Of a stretch of DNA of 64,000 nt, positions 23,435 through 36,562 are shown one piece after another. The translations under genes and the position numbers were made by a program. Position 1 is the stretch's first letter; every line of letters begins with the position of its first letter. The notes below the pieces were generated by a model. It worked only from the letters and a program-made list of their open reading frames with translations. It was not told where the DNA came from and ran no database searches. The stretch comes from Phallusia mammillata (taxonomy: Eukaryota; Chordata; Ascidiacea; Phlebobranchia; Ascidiidae): assembly GCA_003260075.1 (NCBI GenBank), contig QLIY01000052.1, forward strand, positions 228,882 to 292,881, in the 5' to 3' direction.

Positions 23435-26400
23435 ATGTTGAAACTACCTTGAGGTATGCAACAACTAGGTATCAGAACTTTTAACTCTTTGTATGCTACA
23501 CTGGACGGCTCTTAAAGAATTTCACGTTAACATGGTACCATTCCATATGCGCCATCCAAGCCCAACTTGAAATACTTTAACTCACATCGATATTTGTTGA
23601 AGTTTACCACGGGTAATAGATCCAACACTTTAACCAAGAAAAGGGGGGAATGTGGCTTCTACTTTTAGTAAAGAAATAATACCCAGAATTGAATAATAGT
23701 CTACAGTTAACTATTTATTTGAAGTGGATAGGTCCTCCTGAGGAACTTTCTACTTGCTGTTCTTCACAACGATCATTTGAATGAAAAACATTTTTTTCGA
23801 TTGCAGTTGTAGGTTTGATGTGTATTGTTATTATTAGGGTAAGTATTTTAAAATTTGCGATCGTGATTTGAAGTGACAAGGTACCTGCAGCTAACAAGGC
23901 CCATTAAAAAACTATTGCGTATAACTGAAAAACCATTTAACCGTTCCAGGCCAAATTCGGCATGATTGTTGCAGAGGTTGATATTAAACATCCATTAAAT
24001 TTTGAGGGCGTTTGCAAGTTTTGTTTTTGTAGGATAACAGTTTAAAAAAAATTAAAACTTGGGCCTTAATACAAACCTATGCTGTTAATAAAGCCCAACA
24101 TTTTCATGTTTTTAAAAATAGTCTAGAAACCAATCAGACTCATTTATACTTTGCTTCGGTCAAATAAAAGTTCAAACAAGCAACGTTATTAACTTATATT
24201 ACACATATACTGTTAACTAAGACATATCTGAAGGTACTAAAAAAAGAATAAACGACCCCTTGACATTTGATAACCAAAAATACTAATCGAAAGATTACTT
24301 CCACAAACATCTTATTCGGACATTTTATCTCCCTAAGAAAGCAAAAAAGCAAATTTTGTGCATATCAGTCGCTTTTACTATAAAAGAGACTTGAGAAAAT
24401 AACAAATTATCGTTGGGCCTTATTGCAAGCAATGCCTGATAAACAAAACCGTAATAAAATTTATTTGAAGTAATTCTTTTTTCCAGATCGGATAATGCTC
24501 CAATTAAACTAAAATGACCCCATTACTAATATATCTTAATAAGTTTTCATTTCGACAACACAACCTTTTCATTTTTGCTATCAATTTTAACAAAAAATAA
24601 TAAAAAGTTGAAAATAAACCCTTCTTAATTTGGATTGGTCATGATAACAATAACATATAACTTGCAGGTCCAAAACTTTATAAATCATTTTAAGTACATA
24701 TATATTTTAAAATTACATCAAAACGGAAGCATTTTTTCTGGCACATAAAAAAATATTAGCAGTGGGCCTTATTACCTTCCGGGCCTATATACCTTCAGGT
24801 ACCTCACTATCAGCTGGTGGTGTTTTTATTCAAACAAGTATAGCAGGCATTTCAGATAGCTTTGGGAAATGTAGTGAATGATTGGAATTCCAACTTCTTT
24901 ATTGATGTAAGCTACCGGTTGTTGCAAACATTGTTTGACTAAAATGTGAAAAGAAAACACCCGAAAAAACTAAGGTATGACTTATATGCATGCAATTTCT
25001 TTTCCGTGTTTCAATAGCAAAGTTATTACACAAGCCTTGCTCAAAATATACATTCCTGCCCATTGTGACTTGTGAGCACACCGGTGTACACGGAAGGTCA
25101 TACATGTCGAGGGAAAAACCCACCATTAAAGACCACATTTTCGAAATTGGCTTAAACTCAGACGACCTTTATGTATAGTACATAGAATTCTATTCCTGTC
25201 TTTAATACTCATTGGCTCATGAATCTTGGGGAGTCTAATCAACTCCTGGATTGAGGATGATGAAACATATTTGAGCGGTTTATTGGACTTGATCAACCTA
25301 TAAGGCGGAAAAATCGATCACAACCAACATGTCAAGAGGAAGCAGTCCTCTATACAATTTGTCATACTGACAAAAGTTTTCTGCAAATAGGTAATATATT
25401 AGTGGCTAGACTGGTCAAAGTTATTCCCGTTTCTTGTCGAAGTCGTCTCCTCACATATATTAACTCATTTGTCAAATAGTTTTGTGCACCGAAGTAACAA
25501 TAGGCTACGCTTATGTCTTATACCTACTTTAGTAGGTTACACAAGAGGCAAGTAACGTTTTTTAAGTAAATTGGCGTATAAATTAATCATTTTAAAAGTT
25601 TAAACATGTGATAGGCATGTCTTCCCATAATTCTGTGACCGGAAATATCGTTCAGTGGCAAAACAAAAATAAGTGCAGTTTTAAAACCATCATAATGCCG
25701 CAAAGAAAGCAATCGCGTCGAAGATCCGATAAGTGCCGCAAACCAATTTATTGGAACAGTTAGGGTTGGCCACAGCGCGGTAATATACACATACCGTTGC
25801 TACGATTTGCATTTACAGACATTTAAGGGCAGGTTTGTGTTGTTACCGGGTGGTAAGATTTTTCGCAATTTAACTATAACTCGGCATGTATTGTAAGCTT
25901 TGGTGAATACAAAAAAATAGAAGTCCTAATTGCATTATTTCAAAATTAAGTTGCTCAGATTGAAAAAAATGATTGTCATTGTGATTTTTGAAATGTTGGT
26001 ACAGACCTTCGGGGTATCTATCTTTTAAACTAAAGCAGAAAAATACTTTTCAGGTAAATAAATAAATTCATTTTTTTGCACGCGTGGTCTCGTAATTATA
26101 ACCACTAATCGGTTACAACTTCCGTAACGTCAATCTAATTAATTGATAATTGTGTACGCCGACAATAAAATCCACCCCTAATTATACTTCCGTTGTGTCG
26201 GTTGAATAGTTCACATGTAAAAAAGGTGAATTTATGGATAAAACTTTATTCAATTGCATTGGTGTTGGTTGTTACCCTGGTAACTTTTTATATTTCGAGG
26301 TTGCACGCTGATGCAATGGGCACAAAAGCAAACCGCAAATTGGCAAAAAGTGAATACGAATCGGTACACTATTAATTTTTTTCTGACTGTGTCTACAAAA

Positions 26401-27015
26401 ATGTTTGTAACCTTTTACTTAATGATTTGTGGACATTTTTTTTCATAACGTGTTCATATGAATTGACAAACAACAACACTTTACTCACTGAGACCGCATG
26501 CATTCAATACTATGTCGTCACCATTTTCTGAATGTCTGACAAAGGAGGCGTCATCGCTTAATTAAGATCCAGCGCAAATAAACAAGGGTGCTGTGACTGA
26601 TTGGTTAATTGTTGTACGACCCCTCTCAATTAAACGGAAATGCGATGTTATTGCTGACATGCGTTCATATCCGGCAATAGTACGTATACATTTGCAAAGG
26701 TGTGCTATTCATGTGGCTGTGCATAATGATGATGATGATGCACCTGCAATTAATAGTTTTTCTGCTATTGTTTGCTTCGAAATGTGTGCCAGTGTGACGT
26801 GAGGTATTGTTAGTTATTAGTGATGTTGTCATTTTAACAGACACTGCCCCAGTTAAATGTACTAAGTAAAATATGGCCCCTCAGACAGTTTTCATGCTTA
26901 ACAGTCAAAACATTGCATTAACACCAAGCTCTGCACAAATGCATTTTTGTCGAACAAATAGTAAACGCATATGTTACTAAGTTTAAAGAGCTCTTCTGGC
27001 AAATGTGATTTTATT

Positions 27016-27056
27016 CCAACGTTTCGACGTCCTATACAGGTCGTCTTCATCAGGGT
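27016..27056 (-). other. Retroelement 3'-end-like motif (CGAAAC / CTGATGA)
   Basis: On the minus strand CCTGATGAAGACGACC is followed by ACGTCGAAACGTTGG. I recall similar sequence at the 3' ends or terminal repeats of Penelope-like and other retroelements, and it resembles a hammerhead core. The A-C mismatch next to the expected stem II makes an active ribozyme unlikely. No reverse transcriptase was seen. Confidence 0.3.
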
Positions 27057-27079
27057 AAATAACACTGAATGCGACTAGT

Positions 27080-27146
27080 ACAGTGCACGATAAACAAAGG
27101 AAAAAAAGAATGNACAGTGCACGATAAACAAAGGAAAAAAAGAATG
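27080..27146 (+). repeat. 33-bp perfect duplicate across a single N
   Basis: The bases before the N at 27113 (ACAGTGCACGATAAAC and on to GAATG) are repeated exactly after it: an unmerged contig overlap. Confidence 0.93.
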
Positions 27147-27591
27147 GAACGCAAGCACGTCACAACGCAACGAAAACACCTACTGCATATCCTACTACTA
27201 CATACCGTTTAACATGAAAAAAAAAATGTTTGATTTATCTATGGAAAAGGGATTAACAAAACGTATGTTAAAACTATGGTGTCAAGGTTTAAATTCTTAC
27301 GTCGTTTACAAGTGCATTTGTTTACTGTTCTGGTTTATTTGTTACATAATGCGTAAAGTTGCGAGACAGCGTGTTTAGGTAAACTGCTGATTTGGACCAC
27401 GTATAAATCTATAAAACATTTGTATGGATGCTAGTGCTTATCACTGCTGATAAACTATTCTTTACCAATAAATACAATGTATGGTCTTGTGAAATGACAA
27501 ATGATTTACAAATATCAGAATATATGAAGGCGGTCCTTATGTTGTTGCCAAACCACTAACTTACACAAATGATAAAGCAATGTGTATTCTA

Positions 27592-27807
27592 TTGATTGCG
27601 TGTTTGTTTTCTTGTTGCTTACGAGAGAAGTTTATCCACTAGTGATTACGCAAAAGCACCTTGGTGAACGCTGATATCCTGTCGTGTACCGAGGGGGGGG
27701 GGATACTGATTGCGTGTTTGTTTTCTTGTTGCTTACGAGATAAGTTTATCCACTAGTCATTACGCAAAAGCACCTTGGTGAACGCTGATATCCTGTCGTG
27801 TACCGAG
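27592..27807 (+). repeat. Direct duplicate across a 10-base G run
   Basis: 27592-27692 and 27707-27807 differ at only a few bases, around G run 27693-27702. Confidence 0.85.
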
Positions 27808-29118
27808 AAATAATCCACATCTTTACTGGAATTCAATGTAAACGTGTTGTCAGAGGCAATTGTGGTGCAAATGTGCTTCGACTCAATAAAGGCATTTTGA
27901 ATTAAACCTGGCATCAGTACGCTGTGAAAATGTCAAAAGATTTTCCCAATTCTGCCTAAATTAGGCCCATGTGATAATTGCCATATGGTTCATTGTCGTT
28001 CTGCAAACTCTGGTGCTTATTTTAATGGATCTTTTGGTTTGATTGGTTATGCTTTCATGAACGACTTCTGCAAAACTAGTCCCAATACCAAGAAAACCGT
28101 TTTAACAGTTTCTAACATTTTATCAACATTAGTAATTATTTTCCAATAGTTTATGATAGGCCTACATATTTACGTACGCTACATATGAAAGCAATTATCC
28201 GTGTAATGAAACCCGCTTATCATACCCATTTATTTACATTTTTGTAAAGGGGTGCAAATGGTCAAATGTATTGTTGTTTTGTGCGGAAGTATTGTCTCCT
28301 GTTGAACTTTAATATACGGATAAGCTCTCTACTGCATCCAGTGGGCATTATATAGATTATTTGCTTTGTATCTAGTTTTGTTTGTGGCCGTATTTGTTGG
28401 ATACCTAAACCAAAACTGAAATGACAGAAAATACGAAGCTTCACATTATAAAGGTGCAGTATTTTGTATTTACGCTTGATTTCAGCAATAGTATGTTACA
28501 GTTTAAGGTTTTGCAATTTTTAGATCACTTGAGCACATCAAGATCTATAGTTTTATCTAAATTCAATTAACGCGATTAATCTTAACTAACAACCCCTTGT
28601 TTATTTAGGTCTGTTTGTTAATTGGTTGATTCAGTTCAATTGTATAATCACTGTAGTCAACTACTGCTATAATCATTCTAAAATAAGACATTTTGCACTG
28701 TAATTTCACATTTGTTTTTGTTAGCTTTAAATAATATGAAATATGTTTTCACAAAAATACTTTTAATCGGCAGAAATAGACTCGTGTTTGAGGTACTTGT
28801 ATTGAGTTATGATTTGTCAACTGCATGTCGTTTTTTAAACAATTTTGCTGTTGCTTTCAATATCTTTCTGCGAAAAAAAACTTTCAGTTACAGTTTGCCT
28901 TACAATTTTCTTCCAAATTCGATTAATTCCGGTAGCAGAAAATAAATGTTGACATTTTCTCGACTCAAGCTATTGAAACAAAATTCATTACGTAAAATAC
29001 ATGTGATTTTAAATGCACTTAAAGTATTTCTAATTGGGCAGCGCTACTAGACACCATAACTCACATCAGAAAAAGTTTACTAAATTCCGATAGGTGGCGC
29101 AAAGAGAACAGAAATTTA

Positions 29119-29121
<3 letters not shown>

Positions 29122-29184
<63 letters not shown>
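29122..29184 (+). other. 63-base G run
   Basis: An isolated long G run without an obvious flanking duplicate, downstream of the last recognised GPCR exon. Its tail exon may be lost here. Confidence 0.7.
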
Positions 29185-29185
<1 letters not shown>

Positions 29186-29411
29186 GACGAACTTAATTTG
29201 AGGTTAGAAACTATGTTTTTAAGTTAGTTTTAGCTCATTTAATTATAAAACCGCACCCTCAACCCAAATAGCAATTTTAAACTTGTAAACATTCGCTAGT
29301 GTACGTTACTTCCGTTTATCTGCGTTTAGCAAACTTTGTCTGATGTGAGTTAGTAAGTTGGTGCCGTTTAATTTCAATCTTTAAGTATTCTGCAAGCCTA
29401 AATTTACTTAC

Positions 29412-32400
29412 TTGGATGTCAGAGAGTACAGAATTGGATTTAAGCAATCCGATATCCTCATACAGATGTACTGAGCTGTCCCGAACCACCAGTTTCGTTG
29501 CCATTCTTCAAGTGTGTCTCCATTAACATTTGTTGCATAAAACACGAACACTGAAAGTTGAATAAGATGATCTTCGTTACTTGGTCGTTATTGTATGCGA
29601 CAATCGTTTATAATTTAGCGAATTCGATACACCACGTAACTAAATTTGGATGTTAGTAAAGCGTTTGTATTGAGTTAATGGAATTAGGCTGAAAGTAATT
29701 TTAAATCAGTGACATTCTGCTGACATCACGTTTGTACATATAAAATTGAAATGAATACAGGGGGGGGGGTGATACACCACGTAACTAAATTTGGATGTTA
29801 GTAAAGCGTTCGTATTGAGTTAATGGAATTAGGCTGAAAGTAATTTTAAATCAGTTACATTCTGCTGACATCACGTTTGTACATATAAAATTGAAATGAA
29901 TACAGTAAAGGCCATCAGTTGCGATTAGAATCGTAACTCGGACCATGCTTTGAGGTTGGATATATCATGCCTGGATTCGGATTTAAATTGTGAAGAAAAC
30001 CGTCTAGACTCTAGAGCAGTGGTTCTTAACCCGTGGGAAATTTCCCACTAGTGGGAAATTTAATGTTTTCGGAGGGAAATTATGTAAGCTTGAAAAGAGC
30101 AGACTCGCGCTCGAGGGTCGAATCCGGCTTTGAATTAACCATTGAAAGTTACTTTACTAAAAATTTTCTGCAACGACATGTACGAATAATTTCACTAAGG
30201 TTTACAAGACACATACAAATCCAAAGGCCGTTTGTTATATCACAGACAAGACTAAAATCATCAATGACTTTGCTATTGTGCGCGAATAAAAGCCTTTCCT
30301 TTGTTGATTGTGATGCAATAAATGAATAATGCAACAGAGCAGACTCTTCAGTATTCCAAAAAGTTTAATCTCTCACAGAAGCACTATTTAAACTAATGAG
30401 ATTGCAGTATACCTTTAGGGTCCAGACCAAATCGCTCCACAAAATTATTTTATTTAAAAAATATTTTTTTGTTAACGTAGGGCACAAAACATCATTATAA
30501 AAATAACTTCGAGGGGGAAATTCGAAGTTGGTGATTGACGTTAGTGGGAAACCACACCAAAAAGGTTAAGAACCACTGCTCTAGAGACTGGCCTGGCTTT
30601 AGACTTTGTTACATATGCATCTTATTGATATGTTGCGCCTAATCGTACATCTCGAAGAGGTTTATGAAGGCTTGTATTCCGAATTGGTTATTCGATTATA
30701 ACTACTTCATTATTCGGGTTTGAACGTTTTGTTAAGTTTGTGATAAACGTTGGGCCTCTGGTTCCAATTCCGTATCGTTTTGGGCATTTCAGAAAATCAA
30801 CTTATTCTATTCTTTCTCATACTATTATTGGGAGATACAAATAAAAATCTTACCGGTAAACGGAATATAACCAACAAAGAACACCCCGACGATAGCAGAC
30901 AATTGCACAAATGCCAAATTTTCCTTTTTAATTCGACGTTTGAGGGCTTGGTCGGATATTGATTGCGATATGTTTCGCCGTCGCTTCAACACCATGGCAG
31001 CAATGCTCAACGACAGCACTGCTGTGGCAAGCATCGGAATGTAGAAGAAAATTGGATATGTGTATTCGGTGTATTGGATGTACGTCGGCACCCTGCAATG
31101 CAAGTGAACACCCGAGGTATAATTTTTATCTTTTATGTTTTTTATGTTGAGAGAAAATTGTAAAAAATGAAAACTTTGTTACATTACGCCTATAACCATT
31201 AACTACAGCCATACTTTAGCAAATATAATGAAACATGACATATTTTCATTAGATATATTTTCCGATATATTGCCCTAAGTATGAGCGTGTTTGTACCACC
31301 TAGCGGTCACTATCGTTAAGAAACATTCTTAACTTGACTTTTGTATCTGGGACTCACCATTTTGATAATTGTGAGCAAACAGGCCACGTGGCATCAACAG
31401 CTTTTGTGAAGCGTGTTTTCGTCTCAACTCCTGTTAATATTGCCATCGGTATGCAACCACATAAAAACGTCACCAGCCAAATCAATGCGATCCAAATCTG
31501 CAAAACCACACAAGCACTGTGAGGGTTGAAATTATTTTACAAATTTGTACTAAAAATTGAAAAACGACTATTAGGCGTCCGCATGAGTTGAATGTCTGAA
31601 TAACGAGACAATTGTGGTTTAATTTGCAATCCGTTTGTCAAGTGTCTATGTTTTTTTTAAATCACGGGGCAAAAATTGTTTGAAAGTAAATTTTTGTTTA
31701 CCGATTTGAGCGCATGGAACGGCATTGAAAAACCCTATAAAATTCCAAAGGGTCGAATTTTCGTTTTTTCTAAATACCCAAAAGCGGTTCTCAACCGCCG
31801 GCCCGCGTTAACTTTCCTGCCGGTCCGCCAAATATATTACAATTTTGTATCTCAATTGCAAAAGGCAAGATGTTAAAGGTAAAGAAATCGTGTGAAAGTC
31901 AACGCTCTACTTCGCCTTGCAGAAACTTCACTAGAACCGCGTTTAACACGTATAATACCAAACAGACAGCAGCCAACTTCTCATTGAGTTGAATTTTTCA
32001 TATTTATTTTGGGTTGATGTTGAAAGTCCACCGGTCCGCAACATTTGTTTTGAAAGTTTCCTGGTCCGCAAACTTAAAACTTAAAACCACTGCCCAAAAG
32101 GGCTACACAAGATACTCTACGAGATATTTTGTTGTTTATTTTAAAATGTTTACTTAAATCAATGTTTTTCAATCTCGATTGTTCAGACTTAAAAAAAGGT
32201 TGTCTGATGTGTTTTACTTGAGTCTGATGTTTTTTAGTCTTTTTATGAATTAAATTTGAATAATAATGCTAATTCCATACTGGTTCGAGACTTATAGGTT
32301 GAGAAACAAGGACCTAAACAAAGGGAGCTATTCTATTTTCTGTCGCACTATTATGCCCCCCCCCCTTCAGACTTAAAAAAAGGTTGTCTGATGTGTTTTA

Positions 32401-33908
32401 CTTGAGTCTGATGAGTCTGATGTTTTTTAGTCTTTTCATGAATTAAATTTGAATAATAATGCTAATTTCATACTGGTTCGAGACTTATAGGTTGAAAAAC
32501 AAAGACTTAAACAAAGGGAGCTATTATATTTCCTGTTGCACTGTTATACCCCCCCCCCTATACCCATCAGTCACATCCGTTTATATACAGTTGGGTTGTA
32601 TAAAAACATTGATAAAAGGTGCAAAGCAAGAGTAATGTGTAACGCTTTTGCGCCTATTTGAGCCGCTTTATTGTTCATGAAACTTTTTAAGAAATATGAA
32701 TCACTTGAATTTTTTTCTAAACTATAGAATTTTATTTGACATGACACGCTGATTTTCTTGCCCCCCCCCCCCTTTGACAACAATAGACGCTAAAACCTAA
32801 CCACTATTTATGTAACTAGACATTCGAACGTAGCAGTCCAGCAGATTCTGTCTCTCCGAAACGGCAACGCGCTATCATTAGGTTTTTAAATAAAATAAAT
32901 ACACACGTGTTTGTCATACCAACTTACCCGCGTGTGTACAGGTTTGATCCTTCTGCATTTTATCGGAAACAATACACCAATAAATCGTACAATCGCATAG
33001 CTAAGAATGTGGAACGATGACACGTATGATGTCCACACATCAACGCACCAGAACAACTGTAAAATAATAATTAAGTCGTTATCTATACCCATCAGTCACA
33101 TCCGTTTATATACAGTTGGGTTGTATAAAAATATTGATAAAAGGTGCTAAGCAAGAATAATGTGTAACGCTTTTGCGCCTATTTGAGCCGCTGTATTGTT
33201 CATGAAACTTTTTAAGAAATATGAATCACTTAAATTGTTTTCTAAACTATAGAATTTTATTTGACATGACACTCTCGTTTTCTTGCCAAAAATGTGTCAC
33301 ACTGCTGCATTTTTATGCAAAATGTAATATTAAAGTCTACTTACATTGCAAAAGAATACTGGCAGCCCAAATTGACTGTAGCCCCACGTTCTTATGTACA
33401 AGTTGATCGAGCTCACAAGCGATGAAATAAAATCAGCCAAACACAGGAAGAGTACAAACGAATCGTAAACTGACCTTAAACGGAAAATAATTATATCGTT
33501 AGGTAAGAGAGCCAGATACAGTTTCAAAGCAAAAGCCGCACAGTACCTTAACGCTTTTAACCTGTAGAGGATAATCATCATCACAGTGTTCCCAAAAACT
33601 CCGACTATCAAGAACAAACCCAGCAATACGGTAATAAAAACCGCTTCACCTTCGGTAAAGGGAACGCTCGTGCTGTAAAAAAGTAAAATTTAGGTAAAAT
33701 TCATGCCACTACGAGTACATCGACACCATGACCTTAAAACTGCTACTGAACGGTTGTTAAAAGTTACTTTTGTTGACTAAACCACGAAGATTTTTCTTTA
33801 CTTCTGTGCCTATGGAGAAGCACTAACTGTGTGCATGGTAAATCTGTTTTTACATCCAGCAACACTAACTTACTTGGTATACGTGTTGTAAAATGTCGAG
33901 TTATTCAT
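29412..33908 (-). CDS. Class A-like G-protein-coupled receptor, C-terminal tail missing
   Basis: Exons in order: 33908-33874, 33672-33547, 33474-33345, 33056-32928, 31497-31358, 31092-30854, 29550-29412, phases consistent, about 312 residues. The N-terminus MNNSTFYNTYTNTS has glycosylation sites and no signal peptide. TM1 holds GNTVMM, TM2 LCLADF. The segment after TM3 reads YAIVRFIGVLFP, so the usual DRY is VRF. TM4 has ALIWLVTFLCG; TM5 is followed by a basic loop (KRRRN, KRRIKKEN); TM6 reads VGVFFVGYIPFT without the CWxP motif. TM7 ends DCLNPILYSL, matching NPxxY. The last exon ends at a donor (AA/GTAAGT at 29411), so a tail exon follows that was not found. The ligand cannot be inferred. 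Introns contain two hAT elements and several duplicate blocks. Confidence 0.85.
29625..29905 (+). repeat. Direct duplicate across a 10-base G run
   Basis: 29625-29759 and 29771-29905 are near-identical around G run 29760-29769, in a GPCR intron. This is the last G-type run before runs switch to C. Confidence 0.85.
30017..30578. mobile_element. hAT-type MITE, 562 bp, exact 8-bp TSD
   Basis: Termini are CAGTGGTTCTTAACC and GGTTAAGAACCACTG, flanked by CTCTAGAG at 30009-30016 and 30579-30586. A palindrome TTTCCCACTAGTGGGAAA sits just inside the left end. The ends match those of the 10104-10403 element, so both probably used the same transposase, though their interiors differ. Confidence 0.93.
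31785..32092. mobile_element. hAT-type MITE, 308 bp, exact TSD, left end eroded
   Basis: Target duplication CCCAAAAG occurs at 31777-31784 and 32093-32100. The right end is AAAACCACTG; the left end CGGTTCTCAACC lacks the first few bases of the expected CAGTGGTTC. Blocks with CCGGTCCGC occur inside both ends. Confidence 0.85.
32182..32548 (+). repeat. Direct duplicate across a 10-base C run
   Basis: 32182-32355 and 32366-32548 are near-identical (the right copy has an extra GAGTCTGAT) around C run 32356-32365. This is the first C-type run of the window. Confidence 0.85.
32559..33285 (+). repeat. Displaced duplicate of a GPCR intron, bounded by C runs
   Basis: 32559-32760, bounded by C runs 32549-32558 and 32761-32772, recurs at 33083-33285 with few differences. 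The two copies lie on opposite sides of the TM3 exon, so the left one looks like a misplaced fragment of the right. Confidence 0.8.
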
Positions 33909-35609
33909 GTTAACTACAGTTTTTTTTGCATCTCAATTATCCCAAAATCTTCAAGAAGCGGAACACGAAGGGCGTCAAAAATGAACTTCTACGAAACTTC
34001 CGATTTTAAGCAAGCTGTTGGACAGTGTGGCCGAGTCTGTACTAGTTACGTGAAGGCAACTTACTTACTTACTTTGAAAAATATGGTAATGCACTCTGGT
34101 TTATAAACATACAGACCGATATATTAGCATCCTTGAAAATGTTAGTAAAATACATTTGGACTATTCTTTCAAAAAATACTGTAGTATTTCTGTCAACAAG
34201 TTCCAACTCATAAAGGCCTAATCTTTAAAAGGCAAGAATTTTAAATAAATAGTTCGAATAACGAAAGGTAGACGATTTAATAAAACGATGAGACACAGAT
34301 TGACTGGTAACAAACGGAATATATTTGCATATAGTACACAAATACACAAGACAATGCCCTTTTATAAATCTGTAACAAATGCAAATAAAGTTTAATAGAG
34401 TTTTCCGCAACCTATTTTGCACGTCTAAATACCGCGACGGGTCTAAATTTCTGGTAAGTGTGACTGCACTAATGATTATTGGCTTAGACATTGTTCAAAA
34501 CATGTTCACATTAATCACATATAGGGAGGGAAAAATGATTTTTTTAAGCATGCGTCATCGCTTGTTTTTTTTAACATAAACACAACTAGGCCAAATCGGA
34601 TGCCCGTCTATGTTCAACTATGACTGCACGTTTAATGTGCCGACCCAAATGCCTATTAACCCCGAAAGGTTATCACTAGGTCTAACCTAAAATACATTGC
34701 ATAATATATTCTAACCTACTGTTTGCTAGACAACTATGTTATCCTATTAACCACAGACGCAATTGACTTCTCAAAACATCAGCTGTCAAACTATGTACAC
34801 AACAGCTGTCAAACTAAGTGATGTCAACCCTGTAACTCAATGCTTTGACTGTGCAATGTGTACGTTGTACATCCTGTGCGTATGACAGAGTACGGCGTGA
34901 ATTTGCACTGGGGATTTCCTTTATTATCACCATTGCTTGGTTAATTTTTTGGTATTATAGCAGGAAACTCGTCAATACATTAGTAATAGCTTATTTAATT
35001 GTGGACCTAAATAGTCGACCTCTTAATAACAAAAAGGTTTACTTTACCGGTAAAAGCGAAAAGAAACAAAATTTGTTGACTACAAACTAAAAACAAAGCG
35101 ACAACTTAGCAATGTTGATTCCAAAGCCAGCAAAATTGGATAAGGGGAGCGATTTACCAGAACACTGTGGTTCCCAACCGGAGAGGAATTTTACAACTTG
35201 AGGGGAGATTTACTCTTTTTTGCATGTGGTTTGTACATAGACACTGAGGCTCCGGTTACATGACCTGTGAAATCGGTAAACGACCCATTTTTTGTATGGT
35301 TTACTATGTAGTATACTAGGGAGGAATGAAAATGTTTTGTGTGTTAAGGGAGGAATTCGTCGAAACAAGGCTGAGAACCACAGAATTGAACATGGTGTAA
35401 AAACAGGGTACTGCTGCAGGTGATGCTTAGATTGGGTCTGAACTGCCTAATTGGATTGGGTCGACACTGCCATACAAGCGGCAAAAGAGCAAAATTGAAA
35501 CTGCAATTTTCGCCAATGCCCGAAGCCATGTACAGTAAAAAAGGTTTTCGACGTGTCAGTTGAAAACAAGACAAGGCAATCAGTTGCTGCAACAGAACAC
35601 TGCTGAAAC
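33909..35609. other. Divergent intergenic region
   Basis: It lies between the GPCR start (minus) and the next gene (plus) and should carry both promoters. A MITE candidate is at 35163-35383. No coding exon was recognised. Confidence 0.5.
35163..35383. mobile_element. Probable hAT-type MITE
   Basis: The left end CACTGTGGTTCCCAACCGG and right end GGCTGAGAACCACAG are imperfect inverted repeats of the type seen in the other elements here. The target duplication could not be settled. Confidence 0.5.
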
Positions 35610-36509
35610 ATGTCTTCACTGCAGGAAACCAAATGCTTTCCATACATTCTTGCAGTTGCAGTTCTTTCAACTGTTCTCAGCTTGGTTATACTCAGTGCTG
35701 GAATCGCTTTTTTGACTTGGAAATTCAGAAAAACGCAATCCAAGCGACGAGCTAGCAAACATGAAGGAATGGTGACTATTGGCAGAGCACGCCGAACCAC
35801 GCGAAACAAGGACAACAATAACGTAAGACCTTACCTTGTTATGCCCTACATACACTTCATGCTTTTATCTACTCCAGTTAAGGAGTTTGTGTTACTCAAT
35901 GATACCTTGCTTTACTGAAAGATACATAAAACTTCAGATTTTAATACGACATTGTTTCTTTGTGATACAGTATACTTTAAACTTTAAACTAGAATCTCCC
36001 AGCTCGTTGCTTGGTGGATAAGACTACAATGAACTTTATTTTTATAACTTTAAATTTGTTAAAACATCAAGTCATTCATCCTTATGGATTCAGGATAAAT
36101 ATGTATTTTGCCTGTGCGGTATCATTGGTATCTAAAGACAAGGAATGATATCAATGGTGAAACACATTAATTTGTTTTTTTGTGTGACAAATGGATGAAA
36201 AAAAGTTGACACAAACTGTTGTTAATTACCTTAATACATTTTAGGCGTAGGTTTATGTAACTTAAGAAAATAAAACCAATAACATTGACAACACTTAACG
36301 CAATTTAAAAAGCAAAAACAAAAACAAATTATAGGGCTATTTCAGTGCACCGGTTTCCAAAGCTGGCATTTAAACTTTTTTTAGTTTTGCAACAACAACA
36401 TGAGACCAAACGTCGCTGGAAATGCAAATACTTGTCCGGTCGTGATTCCGTCGATACAAATTACCTCCAATATTCCTGATGATCAGGACTCGAAAAATTC
36501 CAACCGGGA

Positions 36510-36562
<53 letters not shown>

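Larger units (their letters stand above)
21923..29411. other. Long intergenic region, no convincing gene
   Basis: About 7.5 kb of AT-rich sequence. It holds five duplicate pairs around G runs or an N, a 63-base G run at 29122-29184, and a short GATGAT microsatellite near 26727. A retroelement-like motif lies at 27016-27056. The open frames present show no conserved motif. At 26193-26375 (+) a short frame has one hydrophobic segment (LVVTLVTFYIS) and a Lys/Tyr tail; it could be an isolated exon but has no support. The GPCR tail exon may lie in the right part. Confidence 0.5.
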
